From Diprion similis (Eukaryota; Arthropoda; Insecta; Hymenoptera; Diprionidae): a stretch of DNA of 64,000 bases. Location of the stretch: assembly GCF_021155765.1 (NCBI RefSeq), contig NC_060112.1:18910001-18974000 (forward strand). The letters are read 5' to 3'. Position numbers and translations under genes: made by a program. The notes beneath the pieces were generated by a model that worked only from the letters and a program-made list of their open reading frames with translations, did no database searches and was not told where the DNA came from. Of this stretch, positions 40,701 to 54,654 are shown in pieces; within the stretch, counting starts at the first letter, position 1; every line of letters begins with the position of its first letter.

Positions 40701-41425
40701 GAATAAATTGCTCTTTTGACCGATCTCACCAAAGTCGAAACGTGCGTTTATTTCCTCCCATGAATCACCCCGAGGTGTCGCAAAAAACGATTCTACGAAA
40801 TATCGCGGTTCCAAGACACACCGACGTTAAAGTTGAAGAATTTTGCGCGTGATCCACCTGACCGTTGGACAGGTATAATAACCGGGAGATAATCACCTGT
40901 GACTAACTCTCCGAAGATGAACGAGCGTTTCGAGCATTCGGTGATGCTCGAGGAGGACAAAGAGTTGCCCGTGATACACGGGCATTTACAATTTCTGGGA
41001 AGTCGAGTGGCGCAATGATGCGGAAACGCGCGTATGACTCGCACGTCTGCAACGTGCAGCTGCTGGTATCGTGGTCAAGGTGTTTAGTGCAACGTCCCAA
41101 GGAAGGAGACGTTGACGTCTTCATGCCACCGTAAGACTTGAGGCTCAAACGGCTTGAGGAATAAAGTGCCTCCAGACATTAGGTGGATATTTACGCGATA
41201 GGGTCCCATTTTCAGGGCCCAATTACGCCCGACTAAAATTACGTTATCTCTCTCGGCTGCGGCTAACTGAAATTCCAGTCGAGCTATAAACATCGGGTAT
41301 CCGTGAACGGAGGGACCGGGACCAACTCTTGGGCCCCGTTGCCGCGGGGGTCCTTCTTGCTTCGTGTTACACGGGGACACCTTCCAGGTCCCACAATGCC
41401 CGGCTGACCTGACGGGGCAACGTGG

Positions 41426-41465
41426 TGCGGCACGGAACGGTGCGGTGCGGTGCGGTGCGGTTCGG
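41426..41465 (+). repeat. TGCGG pentamer microsatellite
   Basis: Four perfect TGCGG units at 41441-41460 with related units on both sides. It explains a His/Arg/Thr/Pro-rich minus-strand frame. Confidence 0.8.
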
Positions 41466-42395
41466 TTCTCGTCGTTATTAAACCTAAATCATTCGCGTCG
41501 AGAGTCTCTGCCATAACTCACTGCCCGGTGAAATATATGGCGGTGGTTAAAATTGTGGCCCAAAGCTCCAACTACGTAGTCAGTCTTCTCCTACGTCATT
41601 TCTGGCAGTTCACAGGGCCCAAAATTCGGCGTGATTTAGTGAGATGGAGAATTTTAACAACTTCTCGGATACGTGCAATTTGCCGGTGTTTACCCGTCGC
41701 CCAATAAACGCCCGCGTTTCGCCCGCAAAGAGGAGAAAAAGCAAAAAAATAAAAATAGAATGAAGAGATCCTTTAACATTGTATACAGCATCCCGCCGGA
41801 TATCATTTCGGGTTCCTTTCTTCCGAGGTTTTGAGCCAGTGACGTCACCAGATTAGGACCGCGGTTACTTTACGTCACACCGACCCAACGTCGCCATCGA
41901 TGCCGAGGTGGAAGTTCCGTGCGTAAATCCTGAGCCCTGGGGGTCTGGATTATTCGCCCCCCAACGACAATGAAACTATCCGGGGGTTCGGGGCTGGGTT
42001 TTAGTCTTGACTCACGACTCGAATCACTTAGATTAATGCGAACTTGAACCCACGGCACTGAGTATACGAGGAGGACGTACAAGGTATACCTGCACCCTGC
42101 CCCTTCACGCCTTTCACGCTTCCTGCGTGCGTGCGTGACACGGTATCTTTCTCGGCCGTAGCTTCAGCTTCGGTTTGAAAGCATTCTCTTGGAGGACAGA
42201 CGGCGTTCTTTATCCGAGCCCCTTTCTAATTTATTACACCTTACGTCAAAGGGTGACTTTTCCAAGGTAGTCATCCCGCCGGGACGAGGAGTGCGCCTGC
42301 AGGCCGAGCTCGGGACAACCTTCGTAATTGACTCGAAGATACGGGTCGGGCGAGAAAAAGTTTATACGAGGCTTCGAAAACAGTTTTACGAAGGA

Positions 42396-42396
<1 letters not shown>

Positions 42397-42426
<30 letters not shown>

Positions 42427-42473
42427 AAGCAGGAGGAGGAGGAGGACGAGGAACGGAGCGGAGCGGAGCGGAG
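42397..42473 (+). repeat. Compound microsatellite (AAG)11, (AGG)5, (CGGAG)4
   Basis: Three different purine-rich arrays abut within 77 bp: AAG at 42397-42429, AGG at 42431-42445 and CGGAG at 42454-42473. The purine strand is almost uninterrupted. Confidence 0.85.
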
Positions 42474-45302
42474 TCTAGGAGTCTTCGGCAGAGTAATTTC
42501 GCGACAGACGGCGACGCGCCGTTCCACAAATGAAATGGACGTACCAACTTTTCCCTTCTATTCGATTCTTCGTTTATTAACTTTCGCTGATACAGTCCTG
42601 CCTTACCTGTGCCTATGTTAATAAATGAGCTCGCGGTATTTCTTGCTCGTTTCAGCGGCAAGCCGTTTTACCTTAAGTCTTAATTTATTACCTATGCTAG
42701 TGAAACGTTAGTCTTCTACGCTAACGTATTCTTCGAGCAAGAGACAACGCTTCGGCCCACCAATTCGTTGGGGTCATTTCATGGTGAACTTGATGAATAG
42801 ACATCGTTTACTAATTCATTTAACGCTCCATAATAACTTTGTATAAAACACGCCAGAGAGCGCTTAACGACTCGTTGCCCATTCGTCATTTAAAAAATTC
42901 TAATATAGACACCTGTGGAACCGCGGTGTATTAATTAAGAACCATGGTATTTGTCACCACTCACCACCTCCGCTAGATCGTATACATTATCCGTGTAGCT
43001 ATAAGGCTTAACTTAACGAAAATGACCTGGCACGTTCATCAAACATACAGTATGCGACTTCTTCTTTTTCTTCTTCTTTCTTTCTTTTACTCGTTTAGGA
43101 GTAAATATTATGAATAATTCGGAGAATCACTCGCCAGCTAGCTACTGATTATCCGTACTAGGATGTATTTTTTCACATTCAAGAAATGATTACACATTGT
43201 CTACCATAAAAGACGACACTCAGAAGTCCTTGAAAAACAAAAGTGCGGCAAAATTAATCCAGAGATTTTCGCCTGATTGGTACAGTGAACCTCAGTGGTT
43301 GGATTGAAACCGTTATAATCGTGGGAGCATATATGGTAATATTACATGTGGTTGACCAAACTCCGTAAGGTAAAAATGAATTAACCCACGGGACCTGAAT
43401 AAATCAAAAGTTAAGCCTACGCGGAGGTTATATGAAGCAGGCAAAAGAATTATAGAGTGCATTCCATTCCTTATACGAAGGCGCATACGCGCGGGTCTAT
43501 ACTGATAGCAAGGTCTGGAATAAGGTTCAGAATAAATGTGCATGTGGTATAAAACGCGTGACGTCTGAATTCGACGTAGGGACGACACTGTGACTACTTA
43601 TAAATCCTGAAAGGAGTCAGCTAATCCGGAAGCACCAATAAAATGCGGGAACCTCGGCGAGGGCACAATGAAGCTGAACTGTGTCGGTGGTCCGCGTGGG
43701 AGGACACTTTGGTCACAACTTGAGGGCAAATGGGCAAATGTCAAACACCGTTTGGTGCCCAAAATGCGGGAGGTCCGCCTCGCTCGTTTCCTCTTTTGGC
43801 CTGCAGGCTATTTATGCTTTCTTCAAATTTCCACCCCATAGAGCCGAAAACGGAAGGCCCTCGGTCTCACCCTGCTTGCGGTCGGTGAAAGCTGTCGTTC
43901 GGTAATCCCTCAAGTATCCATGACGTAAATTACAGCCGTAATAAGGTAGGTACGAGTACCGCAGATACCCGTAGTTCGACTACCGTTTCACCGAAGACCC
44001 TGCTCAAGGTCAAGGCCAATTGAGCAACGGGTCTTGACCCGGTTGCATCAAGACATAATTGCGGGATAGAGGCTCGTTGTAAAATGCTGTTTTCGTGACA
44101 GAACCTATGGGTTTTCCGCTTTCACCCTGCCGGTAATAATAAGCTGGGTCCTTTTCCCTCGTAAATCTGAGACCACAGCGGTTAAAAGTTATCGAGTCCA
44201 CGACGAACGCGATACTGGAATGAAGTCGAGGAACGAGCTTGAATGTAACAAATCGAGTGCTTGAGGCGCATGCTGCTCTGAACATGGTCGCTATGGACGG
44301 AGTCGAGGGAATAGGTAAAGTTATGCAATTTGTACAACTCGGAGCTCAATCGAGGATGGGAATATTAACGTAGTCGTACATGATTTACGCTACTCCCGAC
44401 AACACACATTTTGATATAGCGAATTGCAAATCAGTCCGGAAGACGACGGGATAACGGATAGCGAGGTACGGCGCGATATTCGAGTACCATGAAGGGCAAA
44501 GGACCGTCAAGCCGAGGGTGGCTCAGCCTGTGACGCGAGTACGCATCGTGTATCAAGTGATGGATAGAGGATCCCATTGTCCTCGTGTCGGTACAAAGCA
44601 AATATTGTCCCCGCTACTGCGAATTTACAAACAAACGCGTCCACCCGACACTTCTGCCACCATGAGCTTAAAAGCAACCTGATTACGCCTGGGTTTTATT
44701 CTTTTCATTATAATGTGTCAAGTCTAACGAGGTTCAGACTCCTTCGCCCTTTTAAACTCATAGCTATGCATACATACAGTAACTCGCACTTGCTGCAACG
44801 AGAAAAAATCAAATTCAGTGACCTTAATTGTCACATCCGATACTACGTAGTTATAATGAATAGACTCGTAACTCGATGGCATCTACACGTGGGTTCCTCC
44901 TCGACAGTTTTAGTCTATTATTACATACAAAGAGGGGAAAATGCCTCGCGTGTATAGATGAATGTACACGTATTGACGTATCTCGCGCCTACGTTGCTGA
45001 TCGAAGTGGACGCAAACGGTGCCAACGTGTGATTCAAGAATCAAATTTTTCAATGCAATTGTATTTACCGGTTCGATGAATCCTCGCCATTATTGCAGCG
45101 GTAAAATTTCTATTACCCAATACGTATCGTTTGTGTTTGCTGTTTGTACGATTGATGAAAGCCTCCCACAACCCTAATAAGGTTTGTATCCGCCAACTGT
45201 ATCCGGTATGTCGAATTGAAAAGCAACAAAGGCCATATCATCAGTATTATTATTATTCTCCTCATAGCATCGTCGATATTTATTTGTCCTATTCTTGTTT
45301 CG

Positions 45303-45303
<1 letters not shown>

Positions 45304-45333
<30 letters not shown>
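45304..45333 (+). repeat. ATT trinucleotide microsatellite, 10 units
   Basis: Ten perfect ATT units, preceded by a shorter ATT run at about 45245. The Ile and Tyr runs in overlapping frames are artefacts of it. Confidence 0.9.
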
Positions 45334-47388
45334 TCCATCGAGGTTTTGGCAAATATCCAAGAACGTATCCTCTCCATGGTAACAGGAATACTTATTAGGC
45401 GTTGCTCTACAGAGATACCTACTTCACTTTCGTCATTCTTTATTTCATTCGCACTCTCTTTATTTCGCCCGTGGTGCAGTTTTACTGTTAGAAATAGTGG
45501 ACTGTGAAATGGTCCCTTCGGAGTCGTTGAGAATGCCTGAAGCGCATTGATCACTGACCGACGCCTTGTATCTCAGAGTCCAGACCATATATCGTCTAGC
45601 TCTGTTTCTCCACGTGTGTATTGTAAATTAGGGAATGTCCTACACTCCAGAGTACAGCTCTAAAGAAATATTTTCATTGTTCTTGACCCACGGAACCGTG
45701 GGGTGCCTAATGCCTCGGTATCTACGCTCTCTTCGCGTCTCTCTCACTCTTTCAGTCTCTCTCCCTCTCTTTCTCTCTTCCGACAGAGATCTCTTTCTTC
45801 TTGGGGATAGCCTCTTACCGATCAGTGAATTTTCCGGCCACGTTTCTTTATCTGCCAACTCCCGTTTGCGGTTGGTTTTATACTAAGCTCTCACTTAGCG
45901 CGCGTGGCTTTCGTTTGAGCTCGGCAACATCGGGATCATGCCGAGGCTCTTATCGCTGGATCTAATGTATGCAACGAACGTCCCATGAATGAGAGGAGAA
46001 ATATACGCTTACTGGCTTGCCAACAGCTACGACTACCTGCCTTTTGGAAACGAAATATCACCGCCGTAACGTCTGTCGAATGCGGATCTCGTCTCAAAGA
46101 ACAGTCTAAGCACGCATTCCAGCTCTGCACTCTATCTCGTCTAGATGAGCGCGCTGAATGTTTCTGTAATGTGGCCGTTTATTGACACTCGAAAGTGCGA
46201 TTCTGTAGAATGTAATTAATTTTCAAAGCTGAGTGTACATGTCATCTTGAACTTTGTAACGCGACTAAACTGCCATTCAAGCTACCACGTAACGTGTTAT
46301 GTGGTTTTAAGGAATTCCCAATTAATTCCACTCGAATAACGAAAGGATACGGTCGATTGATTTGAACCTGCTCACCGCATTTACGAGTCAATTCCATTTC
46401 ACTAAAAGCTGGCCGTGCAATACCAGCTGACGATGAGACATTTGTCCTGTCAGGAGGGATTCAAAGACGGTTACGTAGACGTAGTTCGGAAAAATTAATC
46501 CCCTGGAATACCGCGTCGCGGATTCTATGGCTTGGTACTGCCTCGGTACTGAACGGCAGACCATAAACCACTTCGTTCGAGATTTTGCCGGATATTGGTT
46601 TGCTAAGGACGGTCACCGCGAACCAGATGCAGGAAGACACGCGAGCGCTGTACCTGCATCGGTAAAGCTCCAGCTTACCTTAGACCAGTGGAAGAGGCAG
46701 AGGCACAAGAGAGAGGAAGTTTGACCAATGCTGTGTCGAAACGGCTCTTGCGAGGTAAGCTTAAGTGTATAACGTTGCTATTGGAGTCTGTATGTGACAG
46801 GCGGCGGTCTTTTGACGTGGGCTAATTTGCATGTCTGAGCGGCTAAATTTCTCTGACCACAGAACCAAATTCCACCTCGATTCGCAAACTACTGCAAGTA
46901 GTCGACGGACGCTTGAGATTTGATTGTGAGGCTGGACTGGCTCGCTTTGAGAAGTTTTTCGTAAATACGTGCCTGGATTGAACGGTGAAAAGTGCGTCTG
47001 TTAAACAACGAGGTATAGCTGCCTCTGCGAAAATGATACAATTCTTTTTCTCTCTCTCCTGTCTGTCTCTCTTGCTCTCTCCTTCTCCGACATTTTTGGA
47101 GGGCGCGCAATTTCTTCGACTTATGATATCGCAGGCCCCTTTGCTGACTACGGCGACGCCGTTACCAGCCAAGCACGTCTTTTACCCAATCTCCATATTT
47201 ATAGGTTATAAATATAAGTATTTTAGATTTTAGGTGATTTATAGTCGAGCCTCTGAGCGATAAAAAAAATTACAAATCGTAAAGTCAATTTTTTTGCTAA
47301 AAGGGCAAAGGGTTAAAGGGACGCCCAACCTGATTTATTCACTTCAATTTTCTCCAGAGTTCTTTCCCTTCCTCTTTCTGTATCTTTA

Positions 47389-47415
47389 TCTCTTTCTCTC
47401 TCCCTCCCTCTCCCT

Positions 47416-47446
<31 letters not shown>

Positions 47447-47449
47447 GCT
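47389..47449 (+). repeat. CT-rich microsatellite
   Basis: About 60 bases of CT, CCCT and CTTT units with one G interruption. Confidence 0.85.
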
Positions 47450-48762
47450 TCTATCTATCTCTGTGCCCCTCTCTGCAGCCTCGGACGTGCTATGCGAATG
47501 GGTTTTCATTTTTCTATTTACTCATTATTTATCCGCCACGTATCGTATTTCTTATTTGTGTTTTTGTAAAAACATAACGTATGGAAAAAAATGAATCGAT
47601 ACCGTTGATCGCTTCGATATTTTAGGAACCGTGCCACAATTTGTTGAGTCAAGGTGTTTCATGGCGACGGGTACTTATGATAAAAAAAAAATTTCCATAA
47701 AGTTAAGTAGAAATCATTGCAGGTACAAGTATACAACTCTGTTGTCAAAGAGCTTCTGTGAAAATAGGTGAGTTATTCGATACTCGAGTTTTGACCATTC
47801 AATCTGATCGATCACGAAGCATCTGAACTGCGATGTGTCTAGACAGTAGAAAAAGTTCCAACAAAATTTTAATGGATAGACACACCAGGGCCTTTTCATT
47901 ATTCAACGATAAATTGATTGTCCGTAAAAGTCGTGCTCGGAAAACCATTTCTATCAAGTCAAACAATTTGGAATTGCGAAAGTGATTCGCACTCTATTGA
48001 CTGACGCATGAACTCTTTGATCTTTCTTACATCGTTGATTTATTGAATTTCTAGCTGTATGTGCCTGGATGGTGGAGATGTGAAAAGATAGTCATAAAAA
48101 GATTCTATTCTGGCTTTTCTACGTTCACAATAATATCCACTGTATTTGACGAAGTGTTCCCGCACAGTTCAACGTGTCAAGGAAAAACTCGTTACTGTTT
48201 TGTCACGTATTCTTAAAACTATTTCTTTTCAGAATACTTCAAATTCTATTCGACCCAATTATTTGTACACTTACTAAATTGTATTTTTAGAAATGGAGTG
48301 CAGTGCAATCTGCAGCCCGCCAGCCAGCATCCGTGTAAAAAACTACACTGAACGACGAGGATAACGAAGAACAAAGGAAGCCAGACCTAAAAACGTTGTA
48401 AGTACGGAATAAAGTCCCTTGTTTGGCCCAGGTGTATATTGAATTAGAAACGGTAAAAGGATGTCGCGGGAAAAAGTCCATCTTAGATGGCTCGTTCGTT
48501 TTCTCTCCGGTCACTTTTTATCGAGCCACATAGATTGGAATTGGAGCACTACGGTTCGAATTAACCTGGAATTTCCAGAGCGCATTTTTACTTCCTTTTT
48601 TCGGATTGATAACCAGGAATTGTAAAAAATTTAAGATTGAATGATGATCTTTGTTTTTGATTTTGAATGATCTATACAACTCATCTTTCTTGCTTTGTTT
48701 CAATTGATAGACGGAAATGTAATATGGATGACGAATTACAAATTTTCTCCATAGATCTGCTG

Positions 48763-48779
48763 TTTTTTTTTTTTTTTTT
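48763..48779 (+). repeat. Poly-T, 17 bases
   Basis: Uninterrupted run of 17 T. Confidence 0.85.
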
Positions 48780-49860
48780 CAAACAAGTCTTGGGAGATAT
48801 TTCTTTTGCAAGGATACCGTCTACTCAATCATTCATTACACACAATATACATCTACTCAATTATTTATCATATGCTTTCAGGAGTCCAGCAACGAGTCGT
48901 TCCGATCGAATGTTTTCACTATAGACTGACTTTCCGCGACTCCGGTGTTAGTAGTGAGTTGTTTTGTCGGTTATCTTGATTCTCACAGCTTCGCCGTGGC
49001 AGCGGGGAAGATTATGCGGATATCTCTGTTAGATCAGGTAGCCTGAGGAGCATCCTTCCGTCGAGTCGACGAGCCCCATTGCGCATCTGCAGCGTTGAAT
49101 GCGGGGGCCAGGTGATTGTCTGGCAGTATTTTTTGGTCCCCCTTTTCAGCGACCATCCACCGTTGTCAATAATATCCCTCTCAGATCCCGATCTTCGTAA
49201 GGCGTCAAGGAGCAATGCGATCCATAGATCATTGTAAACAGTTTTCCCCGCTTGAGAATGGCTCTGCAACCGAGATGATGGTATATTTTTACGCCGGGTT
49301 TCCGGTCGTCAGAGTTCGGGGTGCCATGCCGTACGGTTTTGACTTGCGATGTCTCGTGGAGTTTTTGTGTTATTTGGAAACGTGAGGACTCCTAACGCGA
49401 TCCTAATGTCCCGGCTCCCGAAGACCACGCAGCGTGCCCCATTTCTACCGCTCCAGTGTGATTTTTCAAAGCCAATACAAAAATATTGTCTCCATTGAGA
49501 CGTCGGGTGACAAGCGAAAATATTCGTCTCGGTATTTTCGTAATTATCGAACCTGCACCACGCCTAATCGAGTGGCGTTAAAGGATGCGATGCAGCGCTA
49601 AACGCAGGAGCAAATCAGCCACGTAAACCGAGGACGAATGCTCGGGCTTTCCGAGGGCCCCAAGCTTAGGCAGCAGTTGGCACGCGGGTGTTGAACAGAT
49701 GGAAAAGTGAGTAGAAACGAACCGAACAACGGATCCTGGCTGCGGAGCGGGACGAGTGGTTGTTATTAACGAAATTCTAAGCCCGGGACGCAACACTTTG
49801 ACCGACATAGTTTACCCGGTGACATTTCAATGCAGGATGCAAGGCGGCAGGGGATGGAGG

Positions 49861-49888
49861 ATGGGGGATGGGGGATGGGGGATGGGGG
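49861..49888 (+). repeat. ATGGGGG heptamer array, G-quadruplex type
   Basis: Four perfect ATGGGGG units give four G5 tracts with two-base loops, an almost ideal G-quadruplex motif. It has the same architecture as the 34753 array with AT in place of CT. Confidence 0.88.
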
Positions 49889-52800
49889 AGACGCGAATAA
49901 GGTCAACCTGCCTGGCTTGCCAGCCACGAAAATGTCAGCCGAACAATTACATCCGTCCAAATGCCTCTCGCAGGTTGGAATTTCTCCGATCGTTTACGTT
50001 CACTCATCTTACGTAATGTCATTCCATCCCGCTGCACTCGACGCGCCATTGTTCTTCCATCAAAGAACAATGACCACCCCAAACCGGCGAACCAATGCTT
50101 GCGCACACGAATTAGCGCCGTGACACATTGTTATCTCCGTCGTTTTGACGTGGGGAAGAAATTCGACCAATTCAGCCGTGGGAATCTGGGCCACCGAGAT
50201 CTGCGTGACCGTTAAGCGGGAGACCAAGAAGACGGAGCACCTCGAAGGCAGAATGAGTTTCACGTGTCGGGCGAACTGTTCGCGGACCCAAAGCAACGAC
50301 GGCTTTCAGTTTCGTAGGAAAGATGGGGGACCTCCTAGGGAGCGTGCCGAGGCCCCGGGGTCCCGAAAAGCCAATTTCTCTGGTATTGTCCGTAAATACC
50401 TGAATCATCGAGGCACACTGGCCCGTGTCTCGCGCGATATTTAACGGCTTTTAAGGAGCCCTGCTGCCCTGCAGCCAACCGACGAATCATTTTTCATCTT
50501 TATACCTTTCCCAGTTTAATTTGGTGGCACCGTCATTTTCCGAGGGGCCGAACGGCATTGTGCCATGAAGCCCATTATACCATTGATACAGCGAAGAGAG
50601 AGGAAAATTATGTTATTGTTTCTCTTTTTTCAACCTGCTAAGGTCTTCTCCAGTTTCTTCCAGCTTCTGGACTAGTAAGGGCCGCTGCATTGGTGGTGTA
50701 CAAATTTTCAATACCAACCGTTGAAGAATGAAGACAAAAATCCCATTCGAACTGGGGTAATGAATTCCGTTGTCCAATATTTGCCGGTTCATTTCGGATA
50801 CAGTTTTCCAATATTATAGCTGCAGCTAGTATAACCGAGGGTGATTATATCCCGTGAATATGCACTATTCGTGCTACAAACCCGGTTACGCAGTTACGAA
50901 ATCAGCATTCCGAGTCGGGATCCTTAGACCGGAGAAAGGGGATTTTGTCCTGCTTGGCCACAAGGTTTGCAACTCTCTTGACCTTCACCCAAAGCTAGGC
51001 ACTCCGTATACCTCAGGTTGCGAAACATACGCTGAAATACGAGGAACCGTAGGTACCCAACGCGCTCGGTATCCGGTGAAGCATCTTTAGTCGAGAGTGT
51101 TTCCCCTGGCATTCAGAACTCCCTCGTGTTACGTATAAAGCATCGTCTCCCGCATCAACTGAGTATTGGGACAGAGGAAAATAAGGAGGATAAAAGAGGA
51201 GGGGGAGACGAGGAAAAATAAAACCCGGCAATGTCGCTGCGCAGGAGCTTTCTGCAACTGTGAAAGAATTGCAGAGCAACAGGGCTCAAATATTTTCGTA
51301 ATAACGATCAAGGGGTGTGTCTCCGGTGACACGAATAACAACTGACATGTCTCAATGTTGTGCCCAGCTCTTCAGCTGCCCCATTGTCCGTGCGTAACTA
51401 ACAATGCTAGGGTTCAAATAACGTCTTACTACACTCCACGGCACATACCTGCTATTGGTGGTGAAGGGCAAGAACGAACAGGGGCAGAAGAGAAGCGCTA
51501 TGGAGGGGGCTTACGGGTCTGAGGTCCCATTTCACCAGCCATTCAGACCGCTTTGGGGTACACTTAAGAACACGTGGCCATCGCCGTGGGCTGAATATGG
51601 CCGACGCAGGCCTTGCTCTTTTATCGAAAACCTTAAATTGCAATGATCCGATTGAAAATCGGTGATCTGGAATAAATAACGCGCATCATCTGCTAGCTCT
51701 ATAATTTTTTCAAGTCACGCGATCTGCGGTCGGAAAAAAGTTTCGTATTTTCTCGGAAGATTCTTCAAACGGTTAAGATCGATCAACGTAATTGAGGAAC
51801 ATCGGTTGACTATTGATTCGTAATTTTGACGGATAAAATTAGACACGTGCCTGAGGTGGAGCCCGTAGATGAAAACTAAAACCGCAGGCAGTTGGAATGA
51901 TTTTGAAGTCATCGTGTCAAATTACACAATTCCCGACACGTGAATATAATTAAACGTTCAGCTTCTAACACTGTTTAGCTTTTAGGTCTGACGAGCGTGG
52001 TAATTGGTAGACAGTTTCAGGAATCAGACTCGTCCTATAAGAGGCAGTTTATAACTGACAGCAATTTAATGGACACGGAAATGCTCAATCAAAATAATTA
52101 TTATTAATTTGTAGGTTTATCCATTAGGGCGCGGTACAGGCCCCGTACTGGGCTGATGCGCAAAGAGATACATGCCGGAGTTTTAGAATCGTCTCTAGCG
52201 TGACCAAGGCTCCCCTAGCTCCGTGACACATGGAATTATTCTTAACTGGTCTTCCCTTTGGGAGCGCACAGACTGCTAACAAATTTCGTTTCACGCGCCT
52301 GGATAAAAGCGTATAACGTAACGTGACACGGGGGCTTCAATTTCAATCCGGATTCCAACGGTGTAATTTTTCCACCGAGCATATGTAACATCCAAAATGC
52401 CCCCGCGCCTTTCCTTTCCGGTAACGTACCCATGCTCGCACGTGCTTAGCTCTGATGCGACCATGAATATCGAATGAGCCGGTGGACACATCTAAGAAAA
52501 TACGGTCCCCGTTGCGTAGGGGTTACACTGTATTTTGATCTGTATCAAATTATTGATGTCACTCGCTCAGCGGCTATCGATCACAATACGGACATGTCTC
52601 GTCGCGCCGGCCCAACGATACACGCATTGAATATATAACCGCTATCTGGTATCGAAATCAAAGTCTCAGTCTCGAACACCTGCTAGGTGGTCGGATGAGA
52701 AAGGAACGCCAGGAAATTCTGCAGGTACAATATTAATTGATGAAACGTGCGGGTGATATCAGTGGGAATGGATCGAGCAGATGGTAGCCTTTTCGTGACA

Positions 52801-53696
52801 GGTTAGAAGCAAAGGGCTCTGGATCGATTAATCTTTGAAATAATAATTCTAACACATGTTGGCAATCCTATGTATATACATACCTAAGAAACGAATGGAA
52901 CTAAGACGGCGCGGGAGTACGGCGGTCTGCCACTATTATTCATCCCGTGGCTTTTCGGAGTGACGTTCTGGAATTAGGAGCCTCGGAAGTACAACTACAC
53001 AGGGTGTCTCCTGAGGAAAAAGTTATTCTTACTAGCCTGCTTCCTCAGCGATACAATGAAACCTGTTGAAACTGACATTGTCATACTTTTTTCATGCCAC
53101 CTTGTCAAAAATAACATTCGTATACTCATGTGAATAATTGCGAAAAGGAATGAGATATATTATAACTAGATATATTATACCCATCAAAACTCACGATTAG
53201 TATTGCAATGTGTGCGGTGCATCATCCAGAACGTTAATTCTTTCAGTTTTTGAATGTATTATTAAACAACGTTTACCTAGATACATCGTCGAGTAGTAAC
53301 TGTGTGCACGAAATGAATGAATTCGCAGGTATATAAATATAACAAACGACGCGCCCTTCCGCTTTGGATGACCTTTCGGGGGCCATCTTTTTGCTTCAGA
53401 ATCCGGAGTACAATTTGACGTGGGTTTAATTAAATATTCCCCTACTCATTCAATTTCGGGTCGCGAACTTAGTTAAGCGTCCCTCATGGCCGGATCGGTC
53501 GTACATGTAACAGTCGAGGGGTCGCCACCGTGTGTAACGATGGTCCAACGTAACAAGTTTGGTGACAAAGTAGCACCGGCCGGGCATTCCCAACAAAACC
53601 CCAGGGATACAAAGGGTTTTGGGCAGACATCGGCGTCCGTACATTCAGTGTTTCGGCCTCACCCATCCGCATGCACACCGGGATGTATCACTTGCG

Positions 53697-53715
53697 TTTT
53701 TTTTTTTTTTTTTTT
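53697..53715 (+). repeat. Poly-T, 19 bases
   Basis: Uninterrupted run of 19 T. No target-site duplication or retroposon body is recognisable beside it. Confidence 0.85.
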
Positions 53716-54528
53716 GTTTCTGTAGTACCGGATGATTACGAATTTATATGATTTCCCAAATTCACTGTGAGAATGGGTGAACTCACGGTGGTGAAATTCC
53801 AGTAGGTATCCAACTGCATTGCGGAAGGCAGACCGCAACGCGGACCTCCGAAGACGTTGATTTCGTACTTGAGCGCGGAGTTTGTTGCAGACAAGCTTAG
53901 ATCGTTGGACAAGCACTTAATTAAGCCGGGAACATATCGCACCAACGCCCATCCAGAGTCGACCCGCAGACAACACAGACGGGGCGGTCCTCATAGACAC
54001 ACCCTCTAGGGAATTCCCCTTACCAAACTACCGCTTAGTTCAGATTCTACGTTCCACAGAAGCAGAACGTCGTGTGTATTTTAGAGGTCAATTAATACCC
54101 GACCCGTTCGCTCATGCATAATTCATGAGTGCACCTCCTAGGCAGGCAGGTATATATATTAATGTATCCAGACATCGCGTCAACCGGAAATTCGTCAGAC
54201 CTGAGGATGATGAATCCGGCTTCACGATTTCCCGCCCTTCGCTCGACTTCATCATTCGCGAAGAACGTCTAACAGCTGTGAAATCTGTGCGGCATTCCTC
54301 GCCGTACAGATTCGAAATTCTAACGGTGCCGAGACTTCGGCGCCGGCTTTGAATCCCTGTTAAAAAATCATTTTACGCGGTGGTCTCGACAATAGGTACG
54401 CTCTCCGGATGAGCCACGGGACACTAGAGAAAGGGTAATGAGAGGATACTCCCGGTTGTAAAGTGGAGACGGGATCATTAGAGACGCCGACACAGCAGGA
54501 GAACGTCTTGGTTGAGGTGCCGGCTCAC

Positions 54529-54654
54529 CTTCCAAGAACCCACCGCCTAGTTCTTTCAGGTTGCCAAAGATCGGAGCAGACTCGATCGTAATTGCATGCT
54601 GGGGGCCCGAATGAAATGGGACCGGAATCTCGACGGGCACTTCGACGATGTGAC
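54529..54654 (-). CDS. Candidate internal exon, Val-Pro-rich
   Basis: On the minus strand a CACAG acceptor-like end is followed by 126 bp. These give HIVEVPVEIPVPFHSGPQHA and then a short neutral segment, ending at an AAG|GTGAGC donor. Val-Pro repeats of this kind occur in secreted insect proteins (family knowledge). An 85-codon ATG-started frame on the plus strand (54596-54853) competes, and the acceptor lacks a long pyrimidine tract. Confidence 0.14.

Larger units (their letters stand above)
29324..42396. other. Gene-poor stretch
   Basis: Contains simple repeats and scattered donor-like sites: minus strand at about 33750, 36170, 38766 and 40470, the last following ATG CTG CCC GTC TGT GTA G. 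No assembled gene model emerges. GC-rich blocks at 34600-34950 and 38740-39100 are not coding as far as I can see. Confidence 0.45.
42474..54528. other. Gene-poor stretch
   Basis: Holds the ATT, CT, poly-T and G-quadruplex repeats. A short ATG frame (MLCRNGSCE) ends at a GAG|GTAAGC donor near 46755. A TTTCAG acceptor at about 52020 precedes a 28-codon frame (ESDSSYKRQF...). Each is isolated and not annotated as a gene. Confidence 0.45.

Noticed and set aside
45174..45554. 126-codon minus-strand frame with an Ile run
   Set aside because: The frame is held open by the ATT microsatellite and has no other protein-like feature.
27800..53715. Poly-T tracts as tails of reverse-strand retroposons
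   Set aside because: The sequences next to the four long tracts do not resemble each other, and no target-site duplications were visible.
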